Shown here piece by piece: positions 18,869 through 27,451 of a stretch of DNA of 32,450 bases; position 1 is the stretch's first letter; the number at the start of each line of letters is the position of its first letter. The position numbers were made by a program, and so were the translations under genes. The notes under the pieces are model-generated. The model saw nothing but the letters and a program-made list of their open reading frames with translations, ran no database searches and was not told where the DNA came from. The stretch is from Actinomycetota bacterium (GTDB lineage: Bacteria; Actinomycetota; Humimicrobiia; Humimicrobiales; Humimicrobiaceae). The stretch is taken from positions 1 through 32,450 of the forward strand of contig DUQM01000052.1 in NCBI GenBank assembly GCA_012837825.1, read 5' to 3'.

Positions 18869-20034
18869 CAGACTCCCTCCTCATTTACAATATTCAAAGG
18901 CTTGGTGGTGCCGGATGTGGGAATCCGGGAAACAGGAGAAGTTAAAAGGAAATTATTATCTTTTATCCATTTTTTTAAAAGAAAGGAAATTTCTTTTGCT
19001 TTTGAATAACTTGAAATAGAGCCTGTCGGCACTTCTTTTTTGTTTATTGTTACTTTGCCTTCCCTTAACTGTCTGTAATTTACTTTTCCAAATGTCGGTT
19101 TGCTCCTTCTCTGGACAGAGTAATCCGATACGCTTGCATAAATATCTTCATCTCTGACTTTGAGATATTCAACCATCTCTTCATCGATTACAGGTATCGG
19201 GATTCCGACTCCTACAAACATTGTAACTCCGTATCCGGTGAATATGGCGGCTTTTATGAAACGTGGATTCATGTTCTTTAAATCACCTATAAGAGCAAGT
19301 GTCCCGGCTCCGCCTACAGGCACTCCGTTAGAAAGCCTTTCTACTTCAGGATTGTGCTGGGTTCCCTGCCATGCCACAAAGCCTGTTGCGCCACCGAGAA
19401 AAATCTTTGTTCCTATTCCTATGGTTCTGTAATAAGGATCATTTATCAGCGGACTTAACTGCCCGGCACTTGAATATGTGACATTCCCGAAACGAGGCAG
19501 AAGTTTTCCCATATAAGTATAAATTATTTTTCCCGATGAATTTGTTGCAACAGAATAATTCTGATAAGCATTTCTCGGATTAAACAGGTATGCCTGGTTT
19601 ATCGTGCTTTTATTTATATAAGTATCTATTTCTTTTCTCGGGTAACAGTCCGTTCCATAAGCTGTAGATCTGAGTCTTATATTTTTGCCTGAGATAAGCT
19701 CCTCTATGACATGCGCTCCTCCATAAGCCATTCCCTTGCTTTCAGATAATTCTGTCGCTCCGATATATGCATCAACTGCTGCGATACCTGCGTAAGCCGG
19801 AACATCGTTGAGCCATACTTTTGTCATTTTTATAGGAGGGTCAGAATGGCCGAAATTAATAAAAGCTCCTGATGAGCACATCGGGCCGAATGTCGCTGTT
19901 GTAACAACGTCAACATCCTTTGCGGTTTTTTTTATGCCGTTTTCCCGGACATAATCAATTATTTCTTCTGCAGTTAAAACGACTACACTGCCGCTTTTAA
20001 TTTTTTCGTTTATTTCTTCAATGGTTTTTGGCAT
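18868..20034 (-). CDS. L-aspartate semialdehyde sulfurtransferase / homocysteine biosynthesis protein (DUF39, COG1900)
   Basis: 388 residues, full length for the HcyBio/DUF39 family. Two conserved cysteines are visible: C53 in GPMCSSGAF and C130 in YGTDCYPRKE. They correspond closely to the residues proposed to carry sulfur in the methanogen protein. Other hallmark segments are NFGHSDPPIKM, VDAYIGATELSE and GGAHVIEELI. The family makes homocysteine directly from aspartate semialdehyde and sulfide, bypassing O-acylhomoserine. The next gene is its ferredoxin partner. Function follows from family knowledge; no promoter was fixed with confidence. Confidence 0.92.
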   Translation of the reverse strand: MPKTIEEINEKIKSGSVVVLTAEEIIDYVRENGIKKTAKDVDVVTTATFGPMCSSGAFINFGHSDPPIKMTKVWLNDVPAYAGIAAVDAYIGATELSESKGMAYGGAHVIEELISGKNIRLRSTAYGTDCYPRKEIDTYINKSTINQAYLFNPRNAYQNYSVATNSSGKIIYTYMGKLLPRFGNVTYSSAGQLSPLINDPYYRTIGIGTKIFLGGATGFVAWQGTQHNPEVERLSNGVPVGGAGTLALIGDLKNMNPRFIKAAIFTGYGVTMFVGVGIPIPVIDEEMVEYLKVRDEDIYASVSDYSVQRRSKPTFGKVNYRQLREGKVTINKKEVPTGSISSYSKAKEISFLLKKWIKDNNFLLTSPVSRIPTSGTTKPLNIVNEEGV

Positions 20035-20239
20035 TTCTTCAAATAAAAATTCATAAAATTATTTAATATCTAATATTAAATCATAATTATTAATATTTAA
20101 AGATACTTTTAGTCAATAATGAATATTGGGTTTTAATGTTTATAGATTTTTCCCTGGTATTATTATATTATTTTATCAGCAGTTGCTTAGAGTTAATTGC
20201 AATGAATTTTTATATAAAAACATTGGTTTTCTGGACTTT

Positions 20240-21091
20240 ATGAAAAAAATTGCATTCTTTTACACAAAAGGCGGAACCGGCAAAACAACTATTTGTTTTA
20301 ACTACGGTTATTATCTTGCAGATAATAAAAACAAAAGAGTTTTGATGCTTGACTTTGATCCTCAGGTAAACCTGGTTTATTCATTCGGCGGGGATTATAA
20401 AAATGATGAGGGCAATAATCTTGAATCGATGCTGCTTAATTTTATAAAAGGCAGAAGCATTCTTCTTGAAGACTACACTATAAAAATAGGAAAAAATTTA
20501 ACAATTCTTCCGACTTCCAATAATATTTCCGTGATAGACGAATACCTGACGGATCTTCTTGTAAAAAAATCTTTTGAAAAAGGTGTTATGCTGAAATCCA
20601 TGGAAAGAAATCTCCTTTTGAAAGACATGCTGGATAAAGTGATAAAACCCTGGGAGTTTGACTATGTTCTTATAGACTGCCAGCCCAGTTTTTCTCTTCT
20701 GTCAAACACTGCTCTTATCTATGCCGAGAATATCCTGACTGTTCTGAAACCCGAGCCTTATTCGCTTGTTGATATCGATTATATAAAAAGAATAATAAAT
20801 AATCTAAACAGAAAATATGGTACCAATGTAAGTATTTCCGGTGTGATAATAAATGCATTTGAATCCAGAAAGAAACTTGCATGGGACATTTCAAAAAAGA
20901 TTGAGGCAAATTTCGGAAAAGAAACCAGGGTTTTCAGGGAGAAAATAAAGTTTTTGGCACAATATCAAAGTTCGATTTTTTTGGGGAAACAACCTGTTTT
21001 TAAAATGTATCCGGGCAGCGCTGCCGCAAAGAGTCTGCTCAACCTGTTTGACGAAATAGATAGTATTGTGCTGGATCTGATAAATTACTAA
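20240..21091 (+). CDS. ParA/Soj-family ATPase
   Basis: 283 residues from the ATG at 20240 (MKKIAFFYTK). The deviant Walker A KGGTGKTT is at 10-17, Walker A' is LMLDFDPQVNL, and Walker B is VLIDCQPSFSLLS. The frame is open further upstream to a TTG at 20126, but that extension shows no family similarity, so the internal ATG is preferred even though its ribosome-binding site is weak. ParA ATPases position DNA or cellular machines. No ParB is nearby, and the next gene is a bactofilin, so a role in placing a bactofilin scaffold is more likely than plasmid partition. That role is inference. Confidence 0.9.
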   Translation: MKKIAFFYTKGGTGKTTICFNYGYYLADNKNKRVLMLDFDPQVNLVYSFGGDYKNDEGNNLESMLLNFIKGRSILLEDYTIKIGKNLTILPTSNNISVIDEYLTDLLVKKSFEKGVMLKSMERNLLLKDMLDKVIKPWEFDYVLIDCQPSFSLLSNTALIYAENILTVLKPEPYSLVDIDYIKRIINNLNRKYGTNVSISGVIINAFESRKKLAWDISKKIEANFGKETRVFREKIKFLAQYQSSIFLGKQPVFKMYPGSAAAKSLLNLFDEIDSIVLDLINY

Positions 21092-21126
21092 AGTTTTTAT
21101 TATTTTTTTAAAAAAATTTTTATAAC

Positions 21127-21149
21127 AGATTATATATTTTATATAATCT
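21127..21149. repeat. Perfect 10-bp inverted repeat after parA
   Basis: AGATTATATA and TATATAATCT are separated by TTT. It could be a weak terminator or an operator ahead of the bactofilin gene. Both arms are pure AT apart from one G-C pair, so stability is low. Confidence 0.5.
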
Positions 21150-21203
21150 AAAAATAATATAAAATATATATTAAGCTTAAAAATGTAAAAACAGGGAGGA
21201 TTC

Positions 21204-21731
21204 ATGAGTTTAGGTGGCAATGCTTTTTCAGCTATTGATCTCGGATCAGAAAATGATTATGAGGGATCAGAGCAATCAAAAACGCTTCTTACCATCAGGG
21301 GAGATTCGGCAAAAATTGAAGGAAAACTGATTATTTCCAAATCAATAGAGATCGACTGTGAAGTGCATGGAGAGCTTGTTATAGACGGGCAGATGAAAAT
21401 ACAACAGTCAGGATATGTTAATGCTGATGTAAAAACAATAGATGCAATTGTTACAGGTGTATATGAAGGCAATATGGAAGCGACCGGAACTGTTCAGATA
21501 ACTGAATCAGGAAAAGTAAACGGCAACATAAAAACTGATTCGCTTATCATTGAAAAGGGTGGAATTTTCAGCGGTAATGTTGTAAGAATTTCTACAAATG
21601 GTGAAAAAAAAAATGAGCTGAAAGAAACACATGAAAGTTCAACAGACTATTCTGACAATATAGGTGAGGAAACTGCTGAATCTGAATACGAAGCTCAGGA
21701 AGAAAAAGAAGAAGATACTCTGGAATTATAA
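21204..21731 (+). CDS. Bactofilin (first copy)
   Basis: 175 residues. The central region is a run of short beta strands of the bactofilin right-handed helix: SAKIEGKLIISKSIEIDCEVHGELVIDG, followed by ADVKTIDAIVTGVYEGNMEATGTVQITESGKVNGNI. Short disordered tails flank it, and the C-terminal tail is very acidic (EETAESEYEAQEEKEEDTLEL). Bactofilins polymerise without nucleotide into membrane-associated filaments that organise envelope or polar functions. ATG follows GGGAGG. It lies about 110 bases after parA in the same direction. Confidence 0.92.
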   Translation: MSLGGNAFSAIDLGSENDYEGSEQSKTLLTIRGDSAKIEGKLIISKSIEIDCEVHGELVIDGQMKIQQSGYVNADVKTIDAIVTGVYEGNMEATGTVQITESGKVNGNIKTDSLIIEKGGIFSGNVVRISTNGEKKNELKETHESSTDYSDNIGEETAESEYEAQEEKEEDTLEL

Positions 21732-21838
21732 ATAATCAGGAAAATAATTTTAATGTAATCACCGGATCGCTTTAATTAATAAGGATAGTGATGCGTGCCG
21801 GTCCCTAATATTTTTAATAGGGTGAACAGGGTTTTGTT

Positions 21839-21862
21839 AAAAGGCATTTATTAAAGCTTTTT
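21839..21862 (+). terminator. Weak terminator-like hairpin after the first bactofilin
   Basis: AAAAGGC (21839-21845) pairs with GCTTTTT (21856-21862) with one G-T pair, followed by T-rich sequence. A second small hairpin, CCCTA/TAGGG, lies at 21803-21822. Confidence 0.4.
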
Positions 21863-21890
21863 ATTATTTAAAAATCAGCCGAGTGGGAAA

Positions 21891-22109
21891 ATGGCATTAA
21901 GTCCGAGAATAAAAAATCCTCTTATTTTAAGCATAGTGGCAACGGTATTTCTGGTGCCTGTACTTATCCTTTCCAGATATATTTTCCGGTCTCAGCTTTC
22001 ATGTGTTCCCGGCGGAATAATCTGGGCAATAATAAGCGTTACAACAGTTATTTATTTTATTATTATTTTTTTGGTTTTTCTTTATTACAGCAGTCTTGGA
22101 AGAAAATAA
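21891..22109 (+). CDS. Small membrane protein with two helices
   Basis: 72 residues. Two hydrophobic segments, about 10-30 (PLILSIVATVFLVPVLILSRY) and 42-66 (GGIIWAIISVTTVIYFIIIFLVFLYY), are joined by a short loop holding one cysteine. I do not recognise a family. Its end overlaps the start of the UPF0280 gene by 14 bases in another frame, suggesting coupled expression. The ribosome-binding site (GTGGGA) is poor. Position between bactofilin and UPF0280 genes is the only functional hint. Confidence 0.65.
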   Translation: MALSPRIKNPLILSIVATVFLVPVLILSRYIFRSQLSCVPGGIIWAIISVTTVIYFIIIFLVFLYYSSLGRK

Positions 22110-22863
22110 TAATTTATTTATAGAAAAGATTTTTGCCAATAAACTTTATACCAACAGAGATATTTACAGGATTCGTGTAGCAAGAAAAGCAGAATTTGCC
22201 TGGAAAGTCTCATATAAATATTCAGATCTTTTTATTTCAAGCAGCAGGGATATTTCATCTTTTATTCCCGGGAAGATAATTGATTTCTATAATATTATTG
22301 AGAAAGAAATAAAAGAAAACCCTGATTTTGAAAAATCACTTGTACCTCTGAAAAACGCTTCCTGCAGCAACCGGCTTCTTGCCGAAATGAATGAAGCTTC
22401 AAGGATTTTTAATGTAGGCCCCATGGCAGCGGTTGCAGGCTCTCTGTGCGAATTCATAAGCAGAGATATACAGAAAGATACCAGATACCTGATAATTGAA
22501 AATGGCGGCGATGTTTTTGTTAAAAGCAATAAAGATATTGTATTATCCGTATTCTTAAAAAATAATTATTTCAAAAACGGGTTAAAATTAAAAATTGACA
22601 AAAAACTGTTGCCATGCGGTATTGCCTCTTCTTCCGGAACGTTCGGACACTCATTAAGTCTTGGCAGATGCGATATTGCATTGGTTGTAGCAAGAAATGC
22701 TGTTATTGCAGATGCAGCTGCCACAGCATTTGCCAATTCGGTAAAAAGCAAGACAGATCTGGAAGAGGCTGTTAACCGGATGAAAGACAGGGAAGGGATA
22801 TTCGGTCTTCTGGCTGTAAAAGAGGAGATGCTTGCAATATACGGGCAAATAAGCCTTATATGA
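22096..22863 (+). CDS. UPF0280 family protein (COG2122, ApbE-like)
   Basis: 255 residues. The segment FNVGPMAAVAGSLCEFISRDI, then YLIIENGGDVFVKS, then LPCGIASSSGTFGHSLSLGRCDIALVVA and ADAAATAFANSV are the conserved blocks of UPF0280, which has an ApbE-like fold. COG2122 has been linked genetically to homocysteine synthesis in methanogens together with the two proteins encoded at 18461-20034. The start is taken as TTG at 22096, since no ATG is available before the conserved region; it overlaps the upstream ORF. Biochemical role is not established. Confidence 0.88.
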   Translation: MEENNNLFIEKIFANKLYTNRDIYRIRVARKAEFAWKVSYKYSDLFISSSRDISSFIPGKIIDFYNIIEKEIKENPDFEKSLVPLKNASCSNRLLAEMNEASRIFNVGPMAAVAGSLCEFISRDIQKDTRYLIIENGGDVFVKSNKDIVLSVFLKNNYFKNGLKLKIDKKLLPCGIASSSGTFGHSLSLGRCDIALVVARNAVIADAAATAFANSVKSKTDLEEAVNRMKDREGIFGLLAVKEEMLAIYGQISLI

Positions 22864-22904
22864 CTTCCGAAAGTGCAGATATATCCGGCATCGGCAGAGG
22901 TTTA

Positions 22905-23402
22905 TTACATCAGGAGATTGCTTTTAAGATGGTTTTCCGGTATTTTGTCCTGTGGTTTTTGCTGGGTAAAAGACGTGCCGGTATTTTCAGACAAAGGAGT
23001 CTTATTTTCTTCCTGCTGTTTTATTTCAAATATCTTCTGATCTTCAGAAATAGCACTTTCACCTTTGAATACCCCACCTTTTTCAATTGTAAACATTGCA
23101 TCTTTCTGAGTAAGATTACCGGTAAATTTTCCTGTTGATGTTATTTCAACTTCTCCGGATGCAATCATATTGCCTTTAAAACTACCGGCAATGGTAGCAT
23201 CTTTGGTTTTGATTCTTGCTTCAACCTCTCCTTCTTTTCCTATTATCAGTTCTTTTTCAGCAGTAATTTCACCAACTACTTTTCCATCTATCCTTGTTAC
23301 GCCGGGAGAAAAGAGACTTCCGTTTATAACCACGCCTTCACCTATAATAGTGAGAGTCTTGTTATTGTTTGTCATAGAATCAACATTTTTTTTTGAGAAC
23401 AT
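22905..23402 (-). CDS. Bactofilin (second copy)
   Basis: 165 residues. The core TIIGEGVVINGSLFSPGVTRIDGKVVGEITAEKELIIGKEGEVEARIKTKDATIAGSFKGNMIASGEVEI is a standard bactofilin beta-helix. The C-terminal tail is polar and proline-containing. An AAGGTG site precedes ATG. It is transcribed toward the UPF0280 gene and leaves only about 40 bases between the stops. It is clearly diverged from the copy at 21204, so the two probably form different or mixed filaments. Confidence 0.92.
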   Translation of the reverse strand: MFSKKNVDSMTNNNKTLTIIGEGVVINGSLFSPGVTRIDGKVVGEITAEKELIIGKEGEVEARIKTKDATIAGSFKGNMIASGEVEITSTGKFTGNLTQKDAMFTIEKGGVFKGESAISEDQKIFEIKQQEENKTPLSENTGTSFTQQKPQDKIPENHLKSNLLM

Positions 23403-23684
23403 TTTTTCACCTTATCTTAAACTTGGTATATAATCTCAGGGCTAATAATAAAATATTAAAACACAACAAGCAAAATTAAAAACTTGAAAGGACAGATAAA
23501 AATTATAACATTATTTTTTATAAATTGTTAATTATAAAAAATACCGGCTATCCCATCTATTATAATAAATTGATAACTTAAAGTTTTAATTTGAATATAA
23601 AAATATTAATATAATGATATTTGATTTTAAAAATAGTTAAAATCATTAAAAAAACAAATTAAAATAATCTTCGGGAATACTTAA
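23403..23684. other. AT-rich gap between divergent bactofilin and CapA genes
   Basis: No ORF or RNA gene is seen. It must hold promoters for both directions. The best plus-strand -10 candidate is TATAAT at 23610-23615, with no convincing -35. Confidence 0.4.
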
Positions 23685-25556
23685 ATGGTAAATAAATTTA
23701 AGAAAACACATACCCCATTCAAAGTTTCGCTTTTGTCAAAAATAGGGATAATCCTTCTGGCAATAACAATCATATCCGGTTTTTCCTGCAGCTATGCGGG
23801 AGTGTCGGGAATCGGGAAAGAAAATGCGGAAGAGACACAGGGGATCCGGACACCTGATGGAATACTGTCTGATGACGGAAAAGGAGGATCCGGGGCAGAC
23901 GATACTGTGGAACCGGAAAAAGAAGTAATAGTTGTAAGATTAAGCAGATTTATCCCGGAGTTCATTTCCGCCGTATTAAAGCACAAGGCAAGAGAATTAT
24001 TCGGAGAAGTTATTTTTATAGATGAGGAAACCAAACCTGAAGAAACTTCTCCTGTATCAGGAGGCGGGCGGAAACAAGCAGAGATAATTGCTGATATCGC
24101 AAAAAATGATGAAAGCCTGAATAATTATATTGTTTTATGCGCAGTAAGCAATTTTTTTTCATCAAGGGATAATATTGAATTTGAAGAAATTGAAGGCCTG
24201 CTAACCGGTTCAGACGATACAGATAATAATAAAGACGATGCAGATAATAATAAAGACAATACAGATAATAATACAGAAAACCAGAAGAACGGGAAAAATC
24301 GGGACTTAAATACATCCGATGAAGCAAAGTTATATATTTCTAATGATATAGGAAATATTTTTAAGAAGTTTTATGGTGAAATCGTTAATGAAAATGTAGT
24401 TTTTGCTGACACATGGGATATTGTAAATGAAATATCACAAAATACCGAAGCCATCGCTCTTATTGCTTTTGACAATCTTGAAAAGGATTTAAAGGTTTTA
24501 AACGTTAACGGAAAATCAATTTTCAGCAAAGAATTCTCTTACTCTGATTATCCATTATCTTTTTCAGTAAGTTTTAATTGTGAAAAAGAAGACCATGCCC
24601 TAAAGCTTAAGGAAGATTTTGAAGAAGATTATTACTCAAATATGGATCCGGAAAAGCTTGCTACTGTTAATATGACCGGTGTCACCGCTCTTGTGAGAGG
24701 GGTTGCAAACAGAATGGACAAAAAAGGGATTTTGTATCCTGCAGAAAAAATAGCCGAGACGCTGAAAGATGCCGATATAACTCATATAAGCAATGAAATA
24801 TCATTTAAAGAAAACTGTAATGCCGGCCAAAGCGGAACAGTATTCTGCAGCAAACCGGAATATATAGAGCTTCTAAGATTTGTCGGCACAGATATAGTGG
24901 AGCTTACCGGCAACCATTTGAATGATTATAGTTCCAGGCATCTTGAAACTACTATAAAGATGTATGATGAAGAAGGATGGAAGTATTTCGGAGGAGGCAT
25001 GAACCTCAACCAGTCAAAGCGTCCGGCTTTATTTGAAATAAATGGCAACAAAATAGCTTTTCTTGGGTTTAACTATTTCGGCCCCTCTTATGACTGGGCT
25101 ACAGAAACACAGGCAGGCTCAGCTCCCCCTGACGATCTTTTTTATATTGCGGAGATAAACAGACTGAAGGATGCAGGATATAATGTGATATTTACTTTTC
25201 AGTATGAAGAAGCATACCAGTACTCCCCTCTTGCCTATCAGATTGATGATTTCAGGGTTATGAGAGATGCCGGAGCCGATATTGTAAGCGGAAGCCAGGC
25301 GCATCATCCGATGGGACTTGAATTAGACAGCAAAGGCCTGATTTGTTATGGCCTTGGAAATCTCTTTTTTGACCAGATGCAGTCCCTCGGCACAAGACAG
25401 GGATTTATTGCAAAGCATATATTTTATGATAACAAACATATAAGTACTCAGATAATTCCGACCTTAATCGAAGATTATTGTCAGCCAAGACTTATGGATG
25501 ATTCAGAAAGAGAGGACTTTTTAAAGATCATATATAATAAAAGCATAAAATCTTAA
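23685..25556 (+). CDS. Exported CapA-family protein, tandem copy 1
   Basis: 623 residues. An N-terminal hydrophobic helix (about 20-33) ends at C35 in SGFSC, a poor lipobox, so it is either a lipoprotein or a membrane anchor. A linker and an unusual domain of about 250 residues contain a 21-bp-repeat-encoded Asp/Asn tract (near residues 178-198) and IALIAFDNLEKDLKVLNVNGKSIF, which recalls periplasmic binding-type domains fused to CapA. The PGA_cap metallophosphatase-like domain then runs from about residue 325 (MTGVTALVRGVANRM) to the end, with THISNEISF, LTGNHLNDY and GSQAHHPMGLE. Where the family has His-x-x-Glu this copy has Q-Y507-E-E. The family acts in poly-glutamate capsule or related envelope metabolism. 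Confidence 0.87.
   Translation: MVNKFKKTHTPFKVSLLSKIGIILLAITIISGFSCSYAGVSGIGKENAEETQGIRTPDGILSDDGKGGSGADDTVEPEKEVIVVRLSRFIPEFISAVLKHKARELFGEVIFIDEETKPEETSPVSGGGRKQAEIIADIAKNDESLNNYIVLCAVSNFFSSRDNIEFEEIEGLLTGSDDTDNNKDDADNNKDNTDNNTENQKNGKNRDLNTSDEAKLYISNDIGNIFKKFYGEIVNENVVFADTWDIVNEISQNTEAIALIAFDNLEKDLKVLNVNGKSIFSKEFSYSDYPLSFSVSFNCEKEDHALKLKEDFEEDYYSNMDPEKLATVNMTGVTALVRGVANRMDKKGILYPAEKIAETLKDADITHISNEISFKENCNAGQSGTVFCSKPEYIELLRFVGTDIVELTGNHLNDYSSRHLETTIKMYDEEGWKYFGGGMNLNQSKRPALFEINGNKIAFLGFNYFGPSYDWATETQAGSAPPDDLFYIAEINRLKDAGYNVIFTFQYEEAYQYSPLAYQIDDFRVMRDAGADIVSGSQAHHPMGLELDSKGLICYGLGNLFFDQMQSLGTRQGFIAKHIFYDNKHISTQIIPTLIEDYCQPRLMDDSEREDFLKIIYNKSIKS
24216..24278 (+). repeat. Three 21-bp tandem repeats inside the CapA copy 1 gene
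   Basis: Units at 24216-24236, 24237-24257 and 24258-24278 share the core CAGATAATAATAAAGAC with a few changes and encode a D-x-D-N-N-K-D motif. The whole-codon period keeps the frame open, so copy number can change without breaking the protein. Confidence 0.85.
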
Positions 25557-25601
25557 AGTCAGAATATCGGAAATTATTGATAAAGGAATTTGAAAAGGAC
25601 A

Positions 25602-25623
25602 GGGGCCAGGCCCGGGTAGCCCG
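25602..25623. repeat. GC-rich palindromic element before CapA copy 2
   Basis: GGGCC-A-GGCCC (25603-25613) and CGGG-TAG-CCCG (25613-25623) overlap in a 22-base GC block that stands out against very AT-rich surroundings, eight bases ahead of the next ATG. It may be an RNA hairpin masking translation or a decayed REP-like repeat. Confidence 0.5.
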
Positions 25624-25631
25624 AACAGTAT

Positions 25632-27446
25632 ATGAAAAAACAATTATCAAAAAAATTCATATTAATGATTATCCTGGTATTTTTTACTATATTCTCGCTA
25701 ATATCCTGCCAGCAGGTAAAAACCATTCTTGACGGCGTAAGGAGATCAGATGGTAAATCAGTGAAAAATGAATCACTGGATGATTTAAATGAAGATAACG
25801 GTTCACAGGATAATACAAAAGAAAATCCGGAACTGCCGGAAAATAAAAAGAGCGATTCCGAAAATGACATAAAGGAAATAAGCTATTATATATCCGAGCT
25901 GATTCCGGATGAAATATGCTTCCTGATTTCTGATAATATTGTCAAAGCCTCTGCAAAATCGGAAGAAGTTAAGGTCAGGCAAATAAAAAATAAAGATGAA
26001 GCAGAAGAAGCTTTCTGCAGAATTGATTTTAACAGTTATAAAGAAAAAACCGTAAATAAAATAGGCAACTATGTTCTTGCTTTTGTAAGCGGGTTCTATA
26101 ATTGTAACGATAATATAATTTTTGATGATTTTTTAAAGTTCTGGAATGGTGAAGCTCCCGCTGTTTTGGAAATTACTGATTCATCTGAAAATCCGGAAAT
26201 GATACTTGATGACAGTGTCTACAAAATACTTGTAAAAGTATTCGGGGAATTTAAAGGCAGCAATCTTAAGATAGTTTCAGACCGGAAAGAAATTTCTAAA
26301 ATTCTGTCAAACAGCAAAAATACTTTCTCAATAATCCCGTTTGAAAATATTGAAAAAGAATTCAAGGTATTTGAAATTGATTCTCTTTCGGTTTTTGATA
26401 AAAAAGAAGATAGCTCCGGGGATTATCCACTGGAACTTGAAATAACAGCAGACGGGAACGAAGATAATGATTTGAAAAATATATCAGATAATATTGATTA
26501 TGAATCAATCACCAATAAAGAAGAGGGTAATTTAACTACTTTGATGATGACAGGATGCACGGCGCTTGTAAGGGGAACGGCTTCCAGAATGGAACAGAAA
26601 GGAGTTACTTATCCGGGAGAAAAAATTGCAGAAACTTTAAAAAGTGCTGATATAACGCATATAAGCAATGAAATAACCTTTGTCGAAGGTAATCCGCGCG
26701 ACAAGGAGGACAAGATTGTATTCAGCAGCGACCCGAAATATATTGAGCTTCTTCGATTTGTAGGTACGGATGTTGTGGAACTTACGGGCAATCATATGAA
26801 TGATTATGGCCCGAAATGGATGGTGTTTACGCTTGAAATATATGAAAAAGAAGGATGGCAGTTTTTTGCAGGAGGAAGAAATCTTCAGGAATCCTACAAA
26901 CCGGCCAAATTTGAAGTAAATGGCAATAAAATTGCATTTCTGGGATGCAATCAGTTCGGCCCTCAGTCTTACTGGGCAACGGAAGATAAAGCCGGAGCAG
27001 CTCCTCCCAATTATGATGATTATGAAGAAATAATAACCGAATTAAAAAAAGATGGCTATATAGTTATATTTACTTTTGCCCACCAGGAAATTTATGATTA
27101 TGCTCCTTCTGCAGGCCAGATTACAGATTTCAGAAGAATGGCGGATGCAGGTGCCGATATAATTAGCGGCAGTCAGGCTCATCATCCCCAGGCAATAGAG
27201 TTTTATAATAAAAGCCTTATATTTTATGGCCTCGGAAATCTTTTTTTTGACCAGATGTATAATACTGAAGTCAGGCAGGGAATGATAACAAAGCACATAT
27301 TTTATAAAGGCAGACACATTAATACAGTTATAATCACTACGATGCTTGAAGACTACTGCCAGCCAAGGCTGACGGATGAAGCTGAAAGGTATGACATACT
27401 TTATAATGTTTTTAAAGCAAGCGATTTAAAAAAGCAGGAAAAATAA
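25632..27446 (+). CDS. CapA-family lipoprotein, tandem copy 2
   Basis: 604 residues. A clear lipoprotein signal ends in LISC with C26. It has the same layout as the preceding gene: acidic linker, a domain with FSIIPFENIEKEFKVFEIDSLSVF, then PGA_cap from about residue 300 (MMTGCTALVRGTASRM) with THISNEITF, LTGNHMNDYG and GSQAHHPQAIEF. The family His-x-x-Glu position reads H484-Q-E486, so a His is kept here, unlike copy 1. Such proteins are placed outside the membrane and are required for poly-gamma-glutamate or capsule export. No PgsB or PgsC gene is in the window, so the actual substrate is open. No good ribosome-binding site is seen. Confidence 0.89.
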   Translation: MKKQLSKKFILMIILVFFTIFSLISCQQVKTILDGVRRSDGKSVKNESLDDLNEDNGSQDNTKENPELPENKKSDSENDIKEISYYISELIPDEICFLISDNIVKASAKSEEVKVRQIKNKDEAEEAFCRIDFNSYKEKTVNKIGNYVLAFVSGFYNCNDNIIFDDFLKFWNGEAPAVLEITDSSENPEMILDDSVYKILVKVFGEFKGSNLKIVSDRKEISKILSNSKNTFSIIPFENIEKEFKVFEIDSLSVFDKKEDSSGDYPLELEITADGNEDNDLKNISDNIDYESITNKEEGNLTTLMMTGCTALVRGTASRMEQKGVTYPGEKIAETLKSADITHISNEITFVEGNPRDKEDKIVFSSDPKYIELLRFVGTDVVELTGNHMNDYGPKWMVFTLEIYEKEGWQFFAGGRNLQESYKPAKFEVNGNKIAFLGCNQFGPQSYWATEDKAGAAPPNYDDYEEIITELKKDGYIVIFTFAHQEIYDYAPSAGQITDFRRMADAGADIISGSQAHHPQAIEFYNKSLIFYGLGNLFFDQMYNTEVRQGMITKHIFYKGRHINTVIITTMLEDYCQPRLTDEAERYDILYNVFKASDLKKQEK

Positions 27447-27451
27447 AAGCA

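Noticed and set aside
20126-20239. 38-codon N-terminal extension of ParA from a TTG
   Set aside because: The extension has no ParA similarity, while the internal ATG gives the standard MKKIAFFYTKGGTGKT start.
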